From positions 248,001 through 312,000 of the forward strand of contig NJFT01000015.1 of assembly GCA_002221725.1 (NCBI GenBank): a stretch of DNA of 64,000 bases. Reading direction: 5' to 3'. How positions within the stretch are numbered: the first letter of the stretch is position 1; each line of letters begins with the position of its first letter. The position numbers and the translations under genes are program-made. A model generated the notes under the pieces. That model saw only the letters and a program-made list of their open reading frames with translations, made no database searches and was not told the origin of the DNA. Of this stretch, positions 46,357 through 58,533 are shown piece after piece. The DNA comes from Scedosporium boydii (Eukaryota; Ascomycota; Sordariomycetes; Microascales; Microascaceae).

Positions 46357-47757
46357 TTAATCGGCATTCTCGGCCCTCTCCTTCTGTTGCTTGCCCTGGT
46401 GGTGGCGGCGACCACCACCCTGGCCTTGCTGTCCACCAACGTTAGCCTGCGCCAACTTCCTCTCCAGCTCCTGGACCTCCCTCTCCTGTTGCGCCTTGAC
46501 GTCGGCCCGACCCTGGAGGAGAGTCTCGAGGACGGTAGTCAAAGTAGACTTCCAGTTATCGACGCGAGTAGAGAGCTCCTGCCATTGCTTGGTGCCGAAG
46601 ACACGATACGTGACCTTGTGGACGAGGAAGGTCTTGCGCTGCTGCGAGAGCTTGCCCTCCACAAGACCGGCGCGAATGGCGTCGATGGTCCACATCTCGA
46701 CCTCCTCCTCGGGAATCCTTAGAGCCCTGACGATATTAGCGTAGGGGATTTCGCGGCTGGGGGTGGCGGCGGCGAGGCTGGCGAAGGTCAAGAGGCGCAT
46801 CTTCCTGTAGAGCCTGTCGTAGTCTAGCTTCTGCTCCTCGATCCAGCCCTCGTGCTCGTCGTTGAAGTCGTTAAAGTCTTCGAGGTCTTGTTCGGCGAAG
46901 ACCTCGAGGAGTTGGTAGTATACGGGGTGCGAGTCGCTTAGGGCCTCGACGACGGGGATGCCGCGGAGGTCCTGGTAGAGATACTGGGTATTGGAGAGGA
47001 GGGCGGTGCGGATGGCACGGAGGGCGAGGTTTTGCGCCTCCTCTGTGGAGAGCTCCTCCTTGTCGTCCGAGTCGAATGACCGAAGAGCCTTGATAATGTA
47101 TCGGCGGCTTTCCCTGAAATAGGGGGGAAGAACAGCATGATTAGCGCGGTTTGATTCGGGTAGTTTGGGATATACAGAACAAGCCTACTCTGGGAAACCA
47201 GCCTCCGATGCAATCTCGGCAATCTCCTCGTACATACTCCTCTGGAAATCCTCATCTGTGCCCCAGGTATCGTTCCACTTCTCGAGGTGAGGGAGGTAAG
47301 GCCGCAGCGTATCGAACATGGCATGCCTCTTCAAGAACTTGAGAATCTCCAAGAACACCCTGGCGCGGATGGGGTTCTCGGAGGGAAGAAGGTTGAAGAC
47401 GGTGGTGAGGGCGTTGAGGCTCAGGCCGACGCCGTTATGGGGCGACGTCGTGATGGGCTTGGCGAAGGTGTTGCAGAGGGTGGGGAGGTATCGTCGGGGG
47501 TCTTGCGATTGGAGGACGAGGTAGATCATGAGGTTCGACGCCGCTGTGTACTCCTTCTCCTGGACTGTGTTGAGACCGCCGGAGGCCTGGACCAACTTTC
47601 CGAGAACCTCCTCCTTTTGGTTCTTCTCGATGAGGGGCTGGATATCGCTGGCGATGTTGAGGTACTCCGCCATCTCGAGGGCGAGCTCCTCAAAAGTGCC
47701 ATCGAGGAAAACCAGCTGAGGCTGGGCGGCAGCCTGTTGCTGGGCAGTAACGGCCAT
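46357..47757 (-). CDS. eif3m: Translation initiation factor eIF3 subunit M
   Basis: Two exons (47757-47189, 47113-46357) join in frame to 441 residues. eIF3m is a PCI-domain subunit of the eIF3 scaffold, which organises the 43S pre-initiation complex. The N-terminal helical repeats include [19 protein letters not shown] and [15 protein letters not shown] [17 protein letters not shown]. The PCI winged-helix region includes [39 protein letters not shown] and [20 protein letters not shown]. The C-terminus is a coiled segment plus Q/G/H-rich tail ([20 protein letters not shown]), as in filamentous fungal orthologues. The start at 47757 gives [14 protein letters not shown]. The intron (75 nt) has GTAGGC as donor, weaker than its neighbours. 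Confidence 0.94.
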
Positions 47758-50568
47758 GATTGCGATTTTGTTTTTATCGAGTTCGGAAAATGGAAGACCA
47801 GGAAACAGGGCGCCGAAAGGAGTTGGTTTCTCGACTTAAAAATTTTGGGGCCAGGGGTGGGAAATCTGGCTGGGACTGTTCGGCCTTCTCGTTTGATATT
47901 GGCGAGGGCAAAATTATCGATTGCAGTCTGTGGAAAATTGCCAGGCGGGCAAGGAGGGGTGCGCGTTTGGTGGATTTTGGTGGGGTTCGCAAAGTTCGCC
48001 CGCCTAACAAATTGGGTGTGATTGAAGGTTAGGGTAATTTTATCACAAAGCCGTTGACAGCTGTCAGCATATGTATCGGCAATACTACGGATGAACATTT
48101 CCTCAACCTTGAAGAGGATGTGTTGCAGATGTAAATTATCATTACAAAGGACACTCCCACGATCCAGTAACTCTCCCGTCTTGACACCAGAGCTGCTGCG
48201 CAGGTGACCGTGCTTGCTGCTCATCCGGACTTCAACAGAGAGCCATCGTGCCCTATTTGCTAAGTTATTTTAAGTTTCAAGAGTATAGATGTATACTAGC
48301 CGGGAAATGCGAGTTGGAGGACTTCCCGAGCGGCCTGACTCATACTGAGAAAGTGTGCGTGTCCATTATCTCGAACGGAGCCAAACGGCCAAGAGACGGG
48401 TTTCCACTCATAGAAAGCCTTGACAAAAACGAAAAGATGAATCCAAGGACATCATGAGGTCAGACTATGCTCCTCGAGGGAACTTTCAAGAACATGCTAG
48501 ATTTCTGCTGTATATCTCACAGTTGGGGAGGTGGTGACACGCCGTGTTTCCCACGCGAGTGCTGCCGCACAATTGTAAAACTAACATGGAGGCTTTCGCG
48601 ATTCGATGTCACATGAAAAGGGCCACTGGCTTCCTCAGACAAAAACGCTCTGGGCGGCCACGCTCACTCGTGACAGGCAGACCAGGGTGCCGGCTCCCAG
48701 GTGAGATGACCAGCTGCTGCCTGGAAGGCTAAGTGCGGGCATGGCTAAAGGGATGCTGTCGACTTCGGACACTCCCGAACCATTAGACCAGAGTGGATTG
48801 ATCTCGATTCGCTGGGATCGGTGGGGTTCTTGCGCGGGAGGCGGATGCCCAGCGCTCTTCGACGTTCCCCGCAGATTGTACACATCGGAATCGGCGAAAC
48901 GAGACCTGTGATTAGCGGTGATGAATCGGGATTATTTTCTTTGTGTGGCAAATTGAGCACGAAATAGAACGATACAGCCTATCAATTTCTATCTCAGCCC
49001 TAAAACCAACCCTTTGTTGCTTCGGCTGGTGGCATGATGCGTCAGAGAGGCACCTATTTCCCTGGTTGCTTAGAGGCCAGTCAGGGCTTAGACTCTTCCT
49101 TTCTAGGGTCTTTCATGCATTGAAAGGTTGATGCTGCCGACTCGGCGAGTCTTCGTTGTCGCTGGCTCGAGGTCGTGGAGTTGTCCGCAGTCAACCCTCC
49201 CGGTCTAGCCGTCTGTGCCTCCACTGCCACGATTGAAAAATTGTGAGCGAGGAGTTAGTTCATGGGCGCAGCATCGTCTAAGGGCCGTTTCTTAAGAAGC
49301 TGGAGGAAAACTTGAAGCTCTGCTCATCGAAGTGCTCATTGAGAAGAAAACATCGCTGCAAGAGCCCTTGATCACAAGTATGTAACCTACAGCTGGCGAA
49401 AGCTAAATGTATCAATCCTTAGTGCTTATGGATACATCCTTGATATTGCAAATTGAGAATTGAGCGCTGGAAGCAAATCAAGTTTTGGCGTCAACAGCCC
49501 ACTACAATTGTATTGGAGCCCACTATTCCATCATCCCTGTGCAGTGTGCAGTCAGCTTGAGAGCTTGGACCCAGAGAGCCCAGTAGCATTTTGAGGTACC
49601 GGAGGAGAAAAGGTACAACAAGGCTAGTATTTTGTCGACTCGACAATAATGTTGAACCACGGTGCCATAGGGACCCGCTTCTGCGAGCTTCCAATGTCAT
49701 TATCATACAATTATTTCTACCGAATTCTTGGGAGAATCATGATTCCCTGAGCGGTTGACCACCATCAACTTGACTACCTGAACCATATGATTAGTGCTGC
49801 TTGTGGAAATCCATGCTTCGGCTCAATTACAAGTATGAGATTTATAATGCTTCAAGCTGGACGCAATTGTGCGTGAGCTTGTACAGTACTTCGTACTTCG
49901 AAGTAATATTAATCAGACATTCCCAGACACCAAACGCACAGTGAACGATGAATGACAATGTCAAGGTACCGCGTCTACTTCGTAGTGCGAAGTACTTGTC
50001 CCCCTTTGATACAAGCGTGGTTCGCATTTGCTCTCGAAGACACTTGGTCCGCCTTCTGCCTTCCCTCCAGGTAGATTGACCCCGGTTCACCATCCGTTCA
50101 CAATCCACCCTGGCCTGGCCTCGCTCGAGTCCAGAGTGACTCTCACCTTTTCCACGTCCTGCCCCAAGTCAATACTTGTCGTTTCTTTCAGATAATCAAT
50201 CCACCACACTGGGCTATGCCATTTGGACTCCAATCCTTAGAGTCATTAGCATTACCCACATTGAGACCTCTTTTTTCCTCTTTCCTCTGCTCTCTTGTCC
50301 TCTTCCGTCGTGTTTTAGGCTGCCTCTCCACACCATCGCTGGATCCTTTTTGATCACACCTCCCCCCCATTGCTTCGCCCGACTCCCATGACCAGCTCCA
50401 ACCCTGATTTCTCCCGTCACACACATCAAGCTTGAACTTCCACTTTTTGTCGCTTGGCCGAGACAAACTGTCCCCCCCTGACAGATATTCGCCTTTCCGT
50501 GGGTCATATACGACCACGCCGTCGTCGTAGGCCTCTGGTGCTATCAAGGGCTATAACGTCCAGCAGCC
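47758..50568. other. 2.8-kb divergent spacer between eIF3m and FHA-kinase genes
   Basis: Contains both promoters. No gene recognised among the short frames. Around 49,887-49,995 there is a cluster of the spacer motif: TACTTCGTA at 49887-49895, the 12-bp palindrome TACTTCGAAGTA at 49894-49905, and TACTTCGTA plus an inverted GCGAAGTA at 49976-49994. The last ~450 bp are pyrimidine-rich leader. Confidence 0.5.
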
Positions 50569-52948
50569 ATGGCCCCGAACGCTGAAAAGAGTCAATTGAA
50601 GCGCCCCCGAGTGAGTTACACCTTGTTCCCCATTCCCAACATACACTCCGCTGGCGCGCTTCGCGATCCCCTCCTTTTCAATGTGCTGCATCCGCATCTG
50701 GATTTTCCTCCCTAACCGTGGTTGGTTCATGAAGGGCTCGCTTCCCGAAAACGATCTCGATCCCAAGAGGACTCGCCGGGCGGACAGACTCGACGACTCA
50801 TCCGAGGACGAGCAAGGCCTTCCTCAGCCGAAAAGGCAGCACAAACAGCCCCGACAGCAACAGCAACAACCAACACCAGTGACTGTCGCCGAGGATTCAA
50901 TAGAACTCCGCAAAGAGGAGACCGCCACCCCGCCAGGCGGAAGGCCGAGTCAAGTCTCCCACCGCGACGCGGAAGAACGATATTCGCAAACCAACGCCTA
51001 CTCCTCCCCTCCCCTTCAGGATACCCAAGCCGTCTCCACCCAACAAATCGAAGCCCAGCTTGCTCTTTCAGAAGAGGTTGAGGACGAGGTCAAAGAAGGT
51101 GTATGGGGATACCTGTTCCCCCTCGACACCCGTTATGGCGGCCGTTGCCTTGTAATGAAGAAGACCCGAAATTGCGCCTCCCCATCCGAGCAAAAAGATC
51201 ACAGAAAAGGCAAATCGCCAATGCCAAAGGACTCAAAGCGCTCTTCTGGGGGGTATCTAATCGGTCGTCACCCTGAATGCGGTATGTATTCCTTTTCTTT
51301 CCTTTCCTTTTCCTTCTTCCCGTCCCTGCCGGCCCCTTTCTTAAGCCTTGGAATACTGCCATTTCCTTCTACAAGGCGAGATACTAACTTGTAGCATAGA
51401 TATTGTCATCGATGACCCCATCGTATCTAATCGCCACTGCCTCTTCTTTACCGAGCACAAAGGCCCCGATACCGTTGTCGTACTGGAAGATCTCTCTAGC
51501 AACGGAACTTTCGTTAACGAAGCCATAGTCGGCCGGAATCGTCGGAGGGAACTCAAAGAGCACGACGAAATTGCCGTCCTGGATAAAGCACGCTTCATTT
51601 TCCGATACCCCAAGACTCGCCAAGCAAGTGCCTTCTCCCAGCAATACACATTGCAGGAGAAGCTTGGAAAGGGTCACTTTGCCGAAGTCTACCTCTGTAC
51701 CGAGAAATCTACCGGCCACCGTTACGCTGTCAAAGTATTCACCAAGCGCCCTGGCCAGGAGGATAAGACGACAACGGAAGGTCTCCAACAGGAGATTGCG
51801 GTCCTTATGGGTGTCAATCACCCTAATGTTCTCTGCCTCAAGGATACTTTCAACGAGAAGAAGGCAGTTTACTTGGTTCTCGAGCTTGCGCCGGAGGGAG
51901 AACTTTTCAATTTTATCGTCGCGAAGCAAAAACTTACCGAGAATGAGACTCGCAAGTTGTTCATTCAACTTTTCAATGGCGTGAAGTATTTGGTAGGTTT
52001 TCGCTTCCTTAAAACGCCTGGTTACCCCGTCCACGAGAAGACTAACAAAGTCCGAATCACAGCACGACCGCAATATCGTTCACCGTGATATCAAGCCGGA
52101 AAACATCCTCATGGTGGACAAGGACCTTCACGTTAAGCTTGCCGACTTCGGCCTGGCTAAAATCATCGGTGAAGAGTCGTTTACGACCACCCTTTGTGGC
52201 ACCCCGAGCTACGTGGCTCCCGAGATCTTAGCGGAGGCGAAGCATCGAAAATACACAAAGGCGGTAGACATCTGGTCTCTTGGCGTGGTGCTGTATATTT
52301 GCTTATGCGGCTTCCCACCCTTCTCTGATGAATTATACTCCAAGGACTTCCCCTTTACGCTTCGGCAACAAATCAGGAGTGGCCGCTTCGATTATCCCTC
52401 GCCGTATTGGGATTCTGTCGGTGACCCAGCCCGTGAGTCATACCCCGAAATAATGACCCTGGTCACTCGACGCAGTCACTTGGCGAAAAGCTGCTAACTT
52501 TGGTTTCACAGTCGATTTAATTGACAGCATGCTAGTTGTTGACCCAGAACGCAGGTTTACTATTGACCAGTGCTTAAACCACCCCTGGATCACCCAGAGC
52601 ATGCCTGGTGTTAATGATAGCACAGGCGGTCTCGTCGGTGGAATTGCCGGGCTAGATGTCAACCGTCGGGGCATCACTCGCGAACGGACCCTTCTCAGCT
52701 CAATAAACACCGTCCAGGTAGCAACGAGAATTCCCGGAGGCGAGAAGGGTGTGCCCGTCTCGGTATTTGCGAAGAATCAACATAAGAACCTTGTGAACAC
52801 CGGAAACAGAGAGGTTGAGCCAGCCCACGAACGAGATGCAGGCGAGTTTATGGAGATGGGCGGCCGGGGCGACCAGCCGCTGTATTCCGCCGACGATCAT
52901 AACAGTATCTACCCAGTAGCCGACATTGCTTCTTCGAAGAAGAACTAA
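50569..52948 (+). CDS. prd-4: Checkpoint-type Ser/Thr kinase with FHA domain (Chk2/PRD-4 family)
   Basis: Five exons (50569-50610, 50735-51281, 51400-51992, 52063-52432, 52512-52948) give 662 residues. Such kinases are activated by PI3K-like kinases after DNA damage; the Neurospora member PRD-4 also resets the clock. An N-terminal disordered segment has SQ/TQ sites (KSQLK, PSQVS, YSQTN, DTQAV, STQQ), the usual activation cluster. The FHA domain (~137-262) has GRHPEC and SNRH (206-209) and DLSSNGTFVN. The kinase domain (~279-555) has GKGHFAEVY, Lys308 in AVKVF, HRDIKPEN (401-408), DFG (422-424), CGTPSYVAPE and DIWSLGV. All catalytic residues are present. Exon 1 encodes only 14 residues; the exon 1/2 join (acceptor GAAG at 50734, branch CCTAAC) is the least certain part. 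Confidence 0.9.
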
Positions 52949-54669
52949 GCTGGAAGCTGAAACCCGGTAGCGGCGCGGCATTCCCGCATGTAGATTTGTG
53001 GTTCGTCCTTGGTTAGTCGGTTTCCTGGGGTGTGAGTGTGCGTGTCTTGACTTTTGGGAGCTACATGTAAGGTTGTTACTGGTGCACACGGAGTTTGCAT
53101 TTTACACATATCTGCGGATTGGCATTTCATTATTTTCATTTCTATTTCTCCCCTTTTTATTCTTTTGCTTTTCCCTTTCTCATTCATCTATTACATAGCT
53201 TCTCCTTGGGAAACTGACCTAAGGAGTGGGAACGGGCTTGGAGCTATCTGTGTTTTGATGTTTGCATTTTGGGCCCTTTTCTTCTTCTCTCTCTCCCTCT
53301 CTTTACCTCGTCTTGTTGGCATTCCTCCTTTGCTTCCTCCTTTTTTTCCACTTTTCATCCCATATTTTAATCATTTCTCGCGAGGGCTTAACAGCAACGA
53401 GGAGATGGACAGAAGGCGTCTCTGTCAGGAGTTTGGACTTCGGACATAACCTCTTTCCCCAGTTTTGGCGCTGGGGGAAAGTAAAGCAGGGCATCGTCAT
53501 GGTGGAATTGGGTTCATTAGGGCAAAGGGCAAAAAAAAAAGAGGGCGCAACCGCTGTAGGGAATGCGGACGGGATATAACACCATACGAAGGAGGGAAGG
53601 CCTCGGCTCATCGAGGTTAAAAGAGGATTAGGGAGTATCCTAGCTGTTGCTTTTCTTACTCCCTCTCCGTCTCTTCTATATTTTTTCTTCTTTCACGGCC
53701 AGGTTCTTCGAGGAGTTGAGAATATGGGCGAATATATATGCATTAAGCATATTTTGTGGATATAGAGGTTTCTTTTAGCTACATCCCATGCACTAGGTCA
53801 GGGCAGAGCATGACCTTTCCATCTCGGCATGAACCAGATTCAAATACACGATATATCTAGACACTTGGAAGGGTCCCTTTACTCCGGAATGGCGTAGACG
53901 GGAGAGGCATGGAGCGGCTCTTGTTCACTGTGGAAGGGGGAGTAATGTATCGCTATATATATATCCATTGGGTCACCGAAGTCCAACTGCAGCATCCTCT
54001 TAAGAATCTTAGCCTAGAAAGCTAGAAACTGTTTTGCAAAACTATTCAGATAAGACCATAAGGGCAAGGGGGTATCCTACCCGAAAAGGGTGTGAAATGT
54101 CTCGAAAAGCAATACTTAAATCTCCTTCTCCAAGTTATTAGACAAAAAAGGGCGAAAAGGCTCTTGCGTACGGGACCGATGTAATTCAAGGTATCAACTA
54201 AGAAAGAACAAAAGTCGGCGTCCCAATATTTGTGACACGAACAACACTAGAGGTCGGCGTCACGAAAAGACAAAAGGGCAAGCTCAGGTTTACTTCTCCC
54301 TCAATACATACACACACAAGTACAACCACGCGCGCAGAAACACATACACACACAAAAGACGTAACAAGTCATTAACTCCAAGGAAAAGAGGAGGAGGGGA
54401 AAGAAAAAGGAAAAGACGAACTGAACAAGAACCAGGGCCGCCCCGTATCATATCTCCATATCATTACACTTCTCATTTCTCATCATTACAACCTCCCCTC
54501 CCCCTTTGCAAGACGACATAACAACAGATGATGAAGTAGAGCTACTACCGGAGGATCTGCAGTTGATACTGTGGTATTCGTAGGAATAACAGTGTCCGCG
54601 ACGCGTATTGTGAGACGCGGGGTAGTAGCAGAGACTGAACGTGGCAAGTCTATCCAGCCATGTGGTTCC
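52949..54669. other. Convergent spacer between FHA-kinase and ArfGAP genes
   Basis: 1.72 kb. Presumed 3' UTRs, with T/C-rich runs near 53,280-53,360 and CA-rich simple sequence near 54,305-54,356 (ACACACA interrupted by GCGCGC). No gene recognised. Confidence 0.55.
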
Positions 54670-57600
54670 CTATCTCTCGGGAATAGGCGACTTGGCAAGC
54701 CGGCCGCCAGCGCTGACACGCTTCTGGAGGCGGGCCTCCCTGTCGCGTTGGATCTTTTGCTCTTGGCTCAGGTTAACGCTGTTGTAGTGCAGAGCGAGGG
54801 TGTCTCCCGACATGCCCGCAGCTCGGCCACGTTTCTGCTCTATGTATTGCATCGCACTACGGCTAAGAGGGAATGCAGGTAGTGCTGCCGGGATTTCTGC
54901 GCCGTTCTGGATAAGCAGCTCGGCGATGGGGAACGGCACTGGCTTGGCGCCGGGGTCTGCGCCGGCCGGTCCTGGCGTCGGTGACGGAGAGGCAGGGTCG
55001 GCGGCAGCCAAGGCAAGGTATACGGCGTGTGTTCCCCTCGACTTGTCCGTCACGTTCGGGCTCGCCTTCAAGGCCAGGGCATATAGGATCTGCTGCACGT
55101 CGTTCTTCTTAATGGCAGCTAGTAATGTCTCATCAGGCGTGCCGTAGCGAGATAGTGTGGATGAAATAGGTTCTACAAATGCCCGGTCAACGTATTTGGC
55201 AGTGATGAACTTGAGTCGTTGTTCTCTTGTTGCCTGAGGTGTCGGTTTCAGCGCCTGGTCGAGCTTCGCTTCCCAGATCATATTTGCCACGCGATTGCCG
55301 ACGAGGAGCAGGAGCTCAACGATGTCGGGCGTGAAAGAGGTGATATCAAGTGTGAGCGACCGAACTTTGCTTATGTGTGTGCCCAAAGACCGATGAATGC
55401 CACTACATTCGATACATAGGATGATGGCGAGATTGATCGAAACCCATTCAACTTTGGATTGGGACCCGCAGTCGGCACACCAGTTGTTTCCTTTATCATT
55501 GTCCCGCAGCATCTGGAGCAACCTATCCGGATCATCCTCGAAGTTGGAACTGACACTCCTAGTCGTTGATGGCCTATTCGAGACGGTCGTGCGCCGCGAC
55601 GGAACGCCGGATGAGTTGTTGTGGGGGTTGTAGGGGCTAATGTGGTGATGCTGGCTCTTCCCGGTCAAGATGGATGTAATATCTCGCTTGAAAGAGTTGC
55701 CGGGTTCAGACGGCGTAGGAGATTGGCCGGGCTTGTCTCGAATACCGCGACCTTCCACGGCGCTTTGCAGGGCGTTGTTGATGGATAGAATCCACGAATT
55801 CATGTCATCCTCAGATGTTGCTTGGTAGACTCGTTTGAAATTGGGGGTTATGACCTCAAAGCAGAACCGGCGCTCTGCATTGCGTGCCTCCCTAACTGAT
55901 GCCATTCTCAAGTCAATGGGTTCCATGTGAAGATCCAACTTCTGCTTCCAATTGCTATACTCGGAAAGTTTGCCCTGATCAAGTACAATCCAGAACCTGC
56001 GCCGTGTTAGTCGCGTGATCTGAGAATGTCTTCTAGCGGCCTCGCAGCCTGCGCCCTGTGCGCTACCCTGACGACCAGAGCGAGAAAGGGGGAAGAAGCT
56101 CAGGACTGCTAGGTCAGTACTTACTTGTGCCAGCCAGCTTTAAGTTGGGTCCTTGGGTCTACGTGGCTTCCTGGACGACTCAACGCCCATAACAAGCCTT
56201 CTTTTCTCTGAGATGCAGCTCGTCCGACGCTAGTCATTTGACCATAGTCACGCTCTTCAAGATCGCGGATTCCCTTAAACTTAGCATTTTGGGTCGCCGC
56301 CGTAGCTGTGGCTTGGGTCAGGCTGCCGGGTGACCTTGAGAGCTCGGCGACGCTCACTGGACCACTGGTTCCAGGAGCGGCAGAGTTACTTCCTCTCCAC
56401 TGGGACCCAGTACTATCAGCGCGGCCGAGTTCGCTGTCGGAATGAGACTGATAGCCTCCTCCGTTCGACGCCGTGGAGGCCGGAGGCGGGAAGTTGACGG
56501 CGACCGGCTCTGGTTCTACATAAGCCAAACTGGTCTTTTCCAGTAACCGCCGCTTCTCCTCACGCTCCCGCCTCTGGTATTGATACTCCTTGTCGGCCTC
56601 TTGAACCTCATTCGACAATGCCTCGAGTTGCGGGAGTAGCGAGTCAATCTTCTTTGCTGCTGCTAGGAAACCCTGTGTCTGAGCATCAGCATATCTCGTA
56701 AGGTGCGAGAGCACCTCCTGCTCCTTTCGACCGCCATGAAGATCTTGCATGAAACTCGAGTAATCGAATCGTTTCAGCTCAAAGTTTCGCCGTTTCGATT
56801 GGTACTTGGAGTCACTCTGCGCAAGCTTCTTAGCCTTGACAGAATCGTGGCGTTGGCCGAGGTACCGAGAAACGTAGCTATAATAGTCTTTGCTTTCTTC
56901 TTCAAAATCTCGCTTCTTGGAGTCGGCCTGCTTGATATCGCAAATATAAAGCCTGTTTATCGGCTCTATGATGATCTTTTGCAAGTTTGCAGTGTTTTGC
57001 CGCTCATAAATTAGGATTTCTCGGGCAATCTTGTCAAAGTAATGATCGATCACCGGCTGGACAGCGTTGGCATTGGTGCTAGAAGCGTCGCGCAGGGCGT
57101 CCATGAAGGCCCCAAATGCATCATTCGCTTCAACCTGGGCATTATAAGCTTGCTCAGCCCGCTTGAGAACGCGCTTCAATTGGATGCGCATGTTTCCCGT
57201 CTTTTGCTCCAGAGCCTTGATGGTGGCTCGGAATAAAGGGCCATCGTCTGCCACAGTTACATCATCCACGGGCTTCGGACACGCTACATCCACCTTTACA
57301 GGTTCTCTCGCGGTGGGACCGGCGGCGGATTGCGGCAGCGCAACAGAGGGAAAGCCGCTGACACTTGGTTCTTGGATGGGTGCCAGAGGCGATGTGGGCT
57401 CGTCCTGATCGACGGTACTTATGCGAGAGTCGACGGTTTGCGATGACACGGCTCTCACCTTGGGTGGCGATGCTAGGAGTAAGGGTGGTATGGGCGAAGA
57501 GGGATTGCTGATGGACAGTGGAGGACCTAGGCGGGCTTTATTTAGCACAAGAACCACCGAGCGAACGGCGAGCGGAAGGACGTACTTGACACCCAGTAAG

Positions 57601-58533
57601 AGAAGCTTGCCAAGGTGTTGAAAGAGTTCGCATGCGGATTGTACTCGACAAACTGAATCTGGGTCAGTAACAACAAAAGGAAGAAAACCACAGGCGAAAG
57701 CGGCAAAAGGATAGTAGATAGAGGCGACATGCGAATACATACGCTACACGAGTTTCTCCAGCCGCCACTCCAGTCATCGTAAGGCTTGGGAGGTTTCCAC
57801 TTCCACTTCCACTCAAAGGTGACGGAAGGGCTGCCATCGGTCGCATAGTCGCCGACAAGCGCGACATTGGAATTCTTGTGAAGATTCGGATCGGCGTTGA
57901 ATTCACGAGTGACTAGGTTCTCGACCTCTTTTGGTGTGGACGCATATACGTAGGTGAGGGCGTTGATTCGTGTGTCGAGAGGAGATGCGCTGGTATCTGA
58001 TGGGTTCGTAGGAGAGCGTCGGATTATGAACGAAAAGGTAAAGATCAGCTCGTCTTCATTGGTGACTTTGAGCAGAAATTCGGGGATGCCATTCGATGGC
58101 TCGGGATCCTGGTTTTGTCAAGCAGATGCAGTCAATATCAGGGCCGCCCGTCGATGGTGTGGCATTAGGGATAGGCAACGATGCGAGGAGCTCGAACCTG
58201 GACAAACTCAATAGGGCTATTATCGCCAGCGGATCGAGTGACAGATAGGCGCGAAGCGGGAAAACCATTCGGGACAATATTTATAGTCGAGGGGCGTCGG
58301 CGACTAGATATGACGAGAGAGGATAGGGTGACTACGAAGCCAGAGCCTGTCAGTAAATGTCATGTTGCTACCTCCCACACCGGGATGTAGAACCCAGAAC
58401 GAAGGACAAGTCGCAGAATGATACAAGCTCAACGAAGCAGCATCACTCCACAAAGGGTAGAACACTTACAGCGATTCTGATCACTGAGGTAGAGGGCGCC
58501 ACCCCCATCGGGCCTGCTTGAGATGTTGCCCAT
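54670..58533 (-). CDS. csx2: BAR-PH-ArfGAP protein (Csx2/ACAP-type ARF GTPase activator)
   Basis: Six exons (58533-58470, 58331-58198, 58108-57743, 57652-57586, 57526-56125, 55996-54670) join in frame to 1119 residues. The N-terminus MGNISSRPDGGGALYL has a possible myristoylation glycine. It is followed by a conserved ~200-residue region (SRRRPSTINIVPNGFPASRL, ELIFTFSFIIRRSP, VTFEWKWKWKPPKPYDDW). A BAR-type coiled coil spans ~306-540 (LFRATIKALEQKTGNMR, YYSYVSRYLGQRHDS). The PH domain (~652-760) reads KEGLLWALSR...GWHKFWIVLDQGKLSEY. The ArfGAP zinc finger has C851, C854, C872 and C875 (NWCADCGSQ...LCIECSGIHRSLGTH), followed by the Arg-containing HRSLG. A degenerate ankyrin-like tail follows. 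Such proteins bind curved membranes and stimulate GTP hydrolysis on ARFs. Exon 2-4 boundaries come from splice consensus and frame only. Confidence 0.9.
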
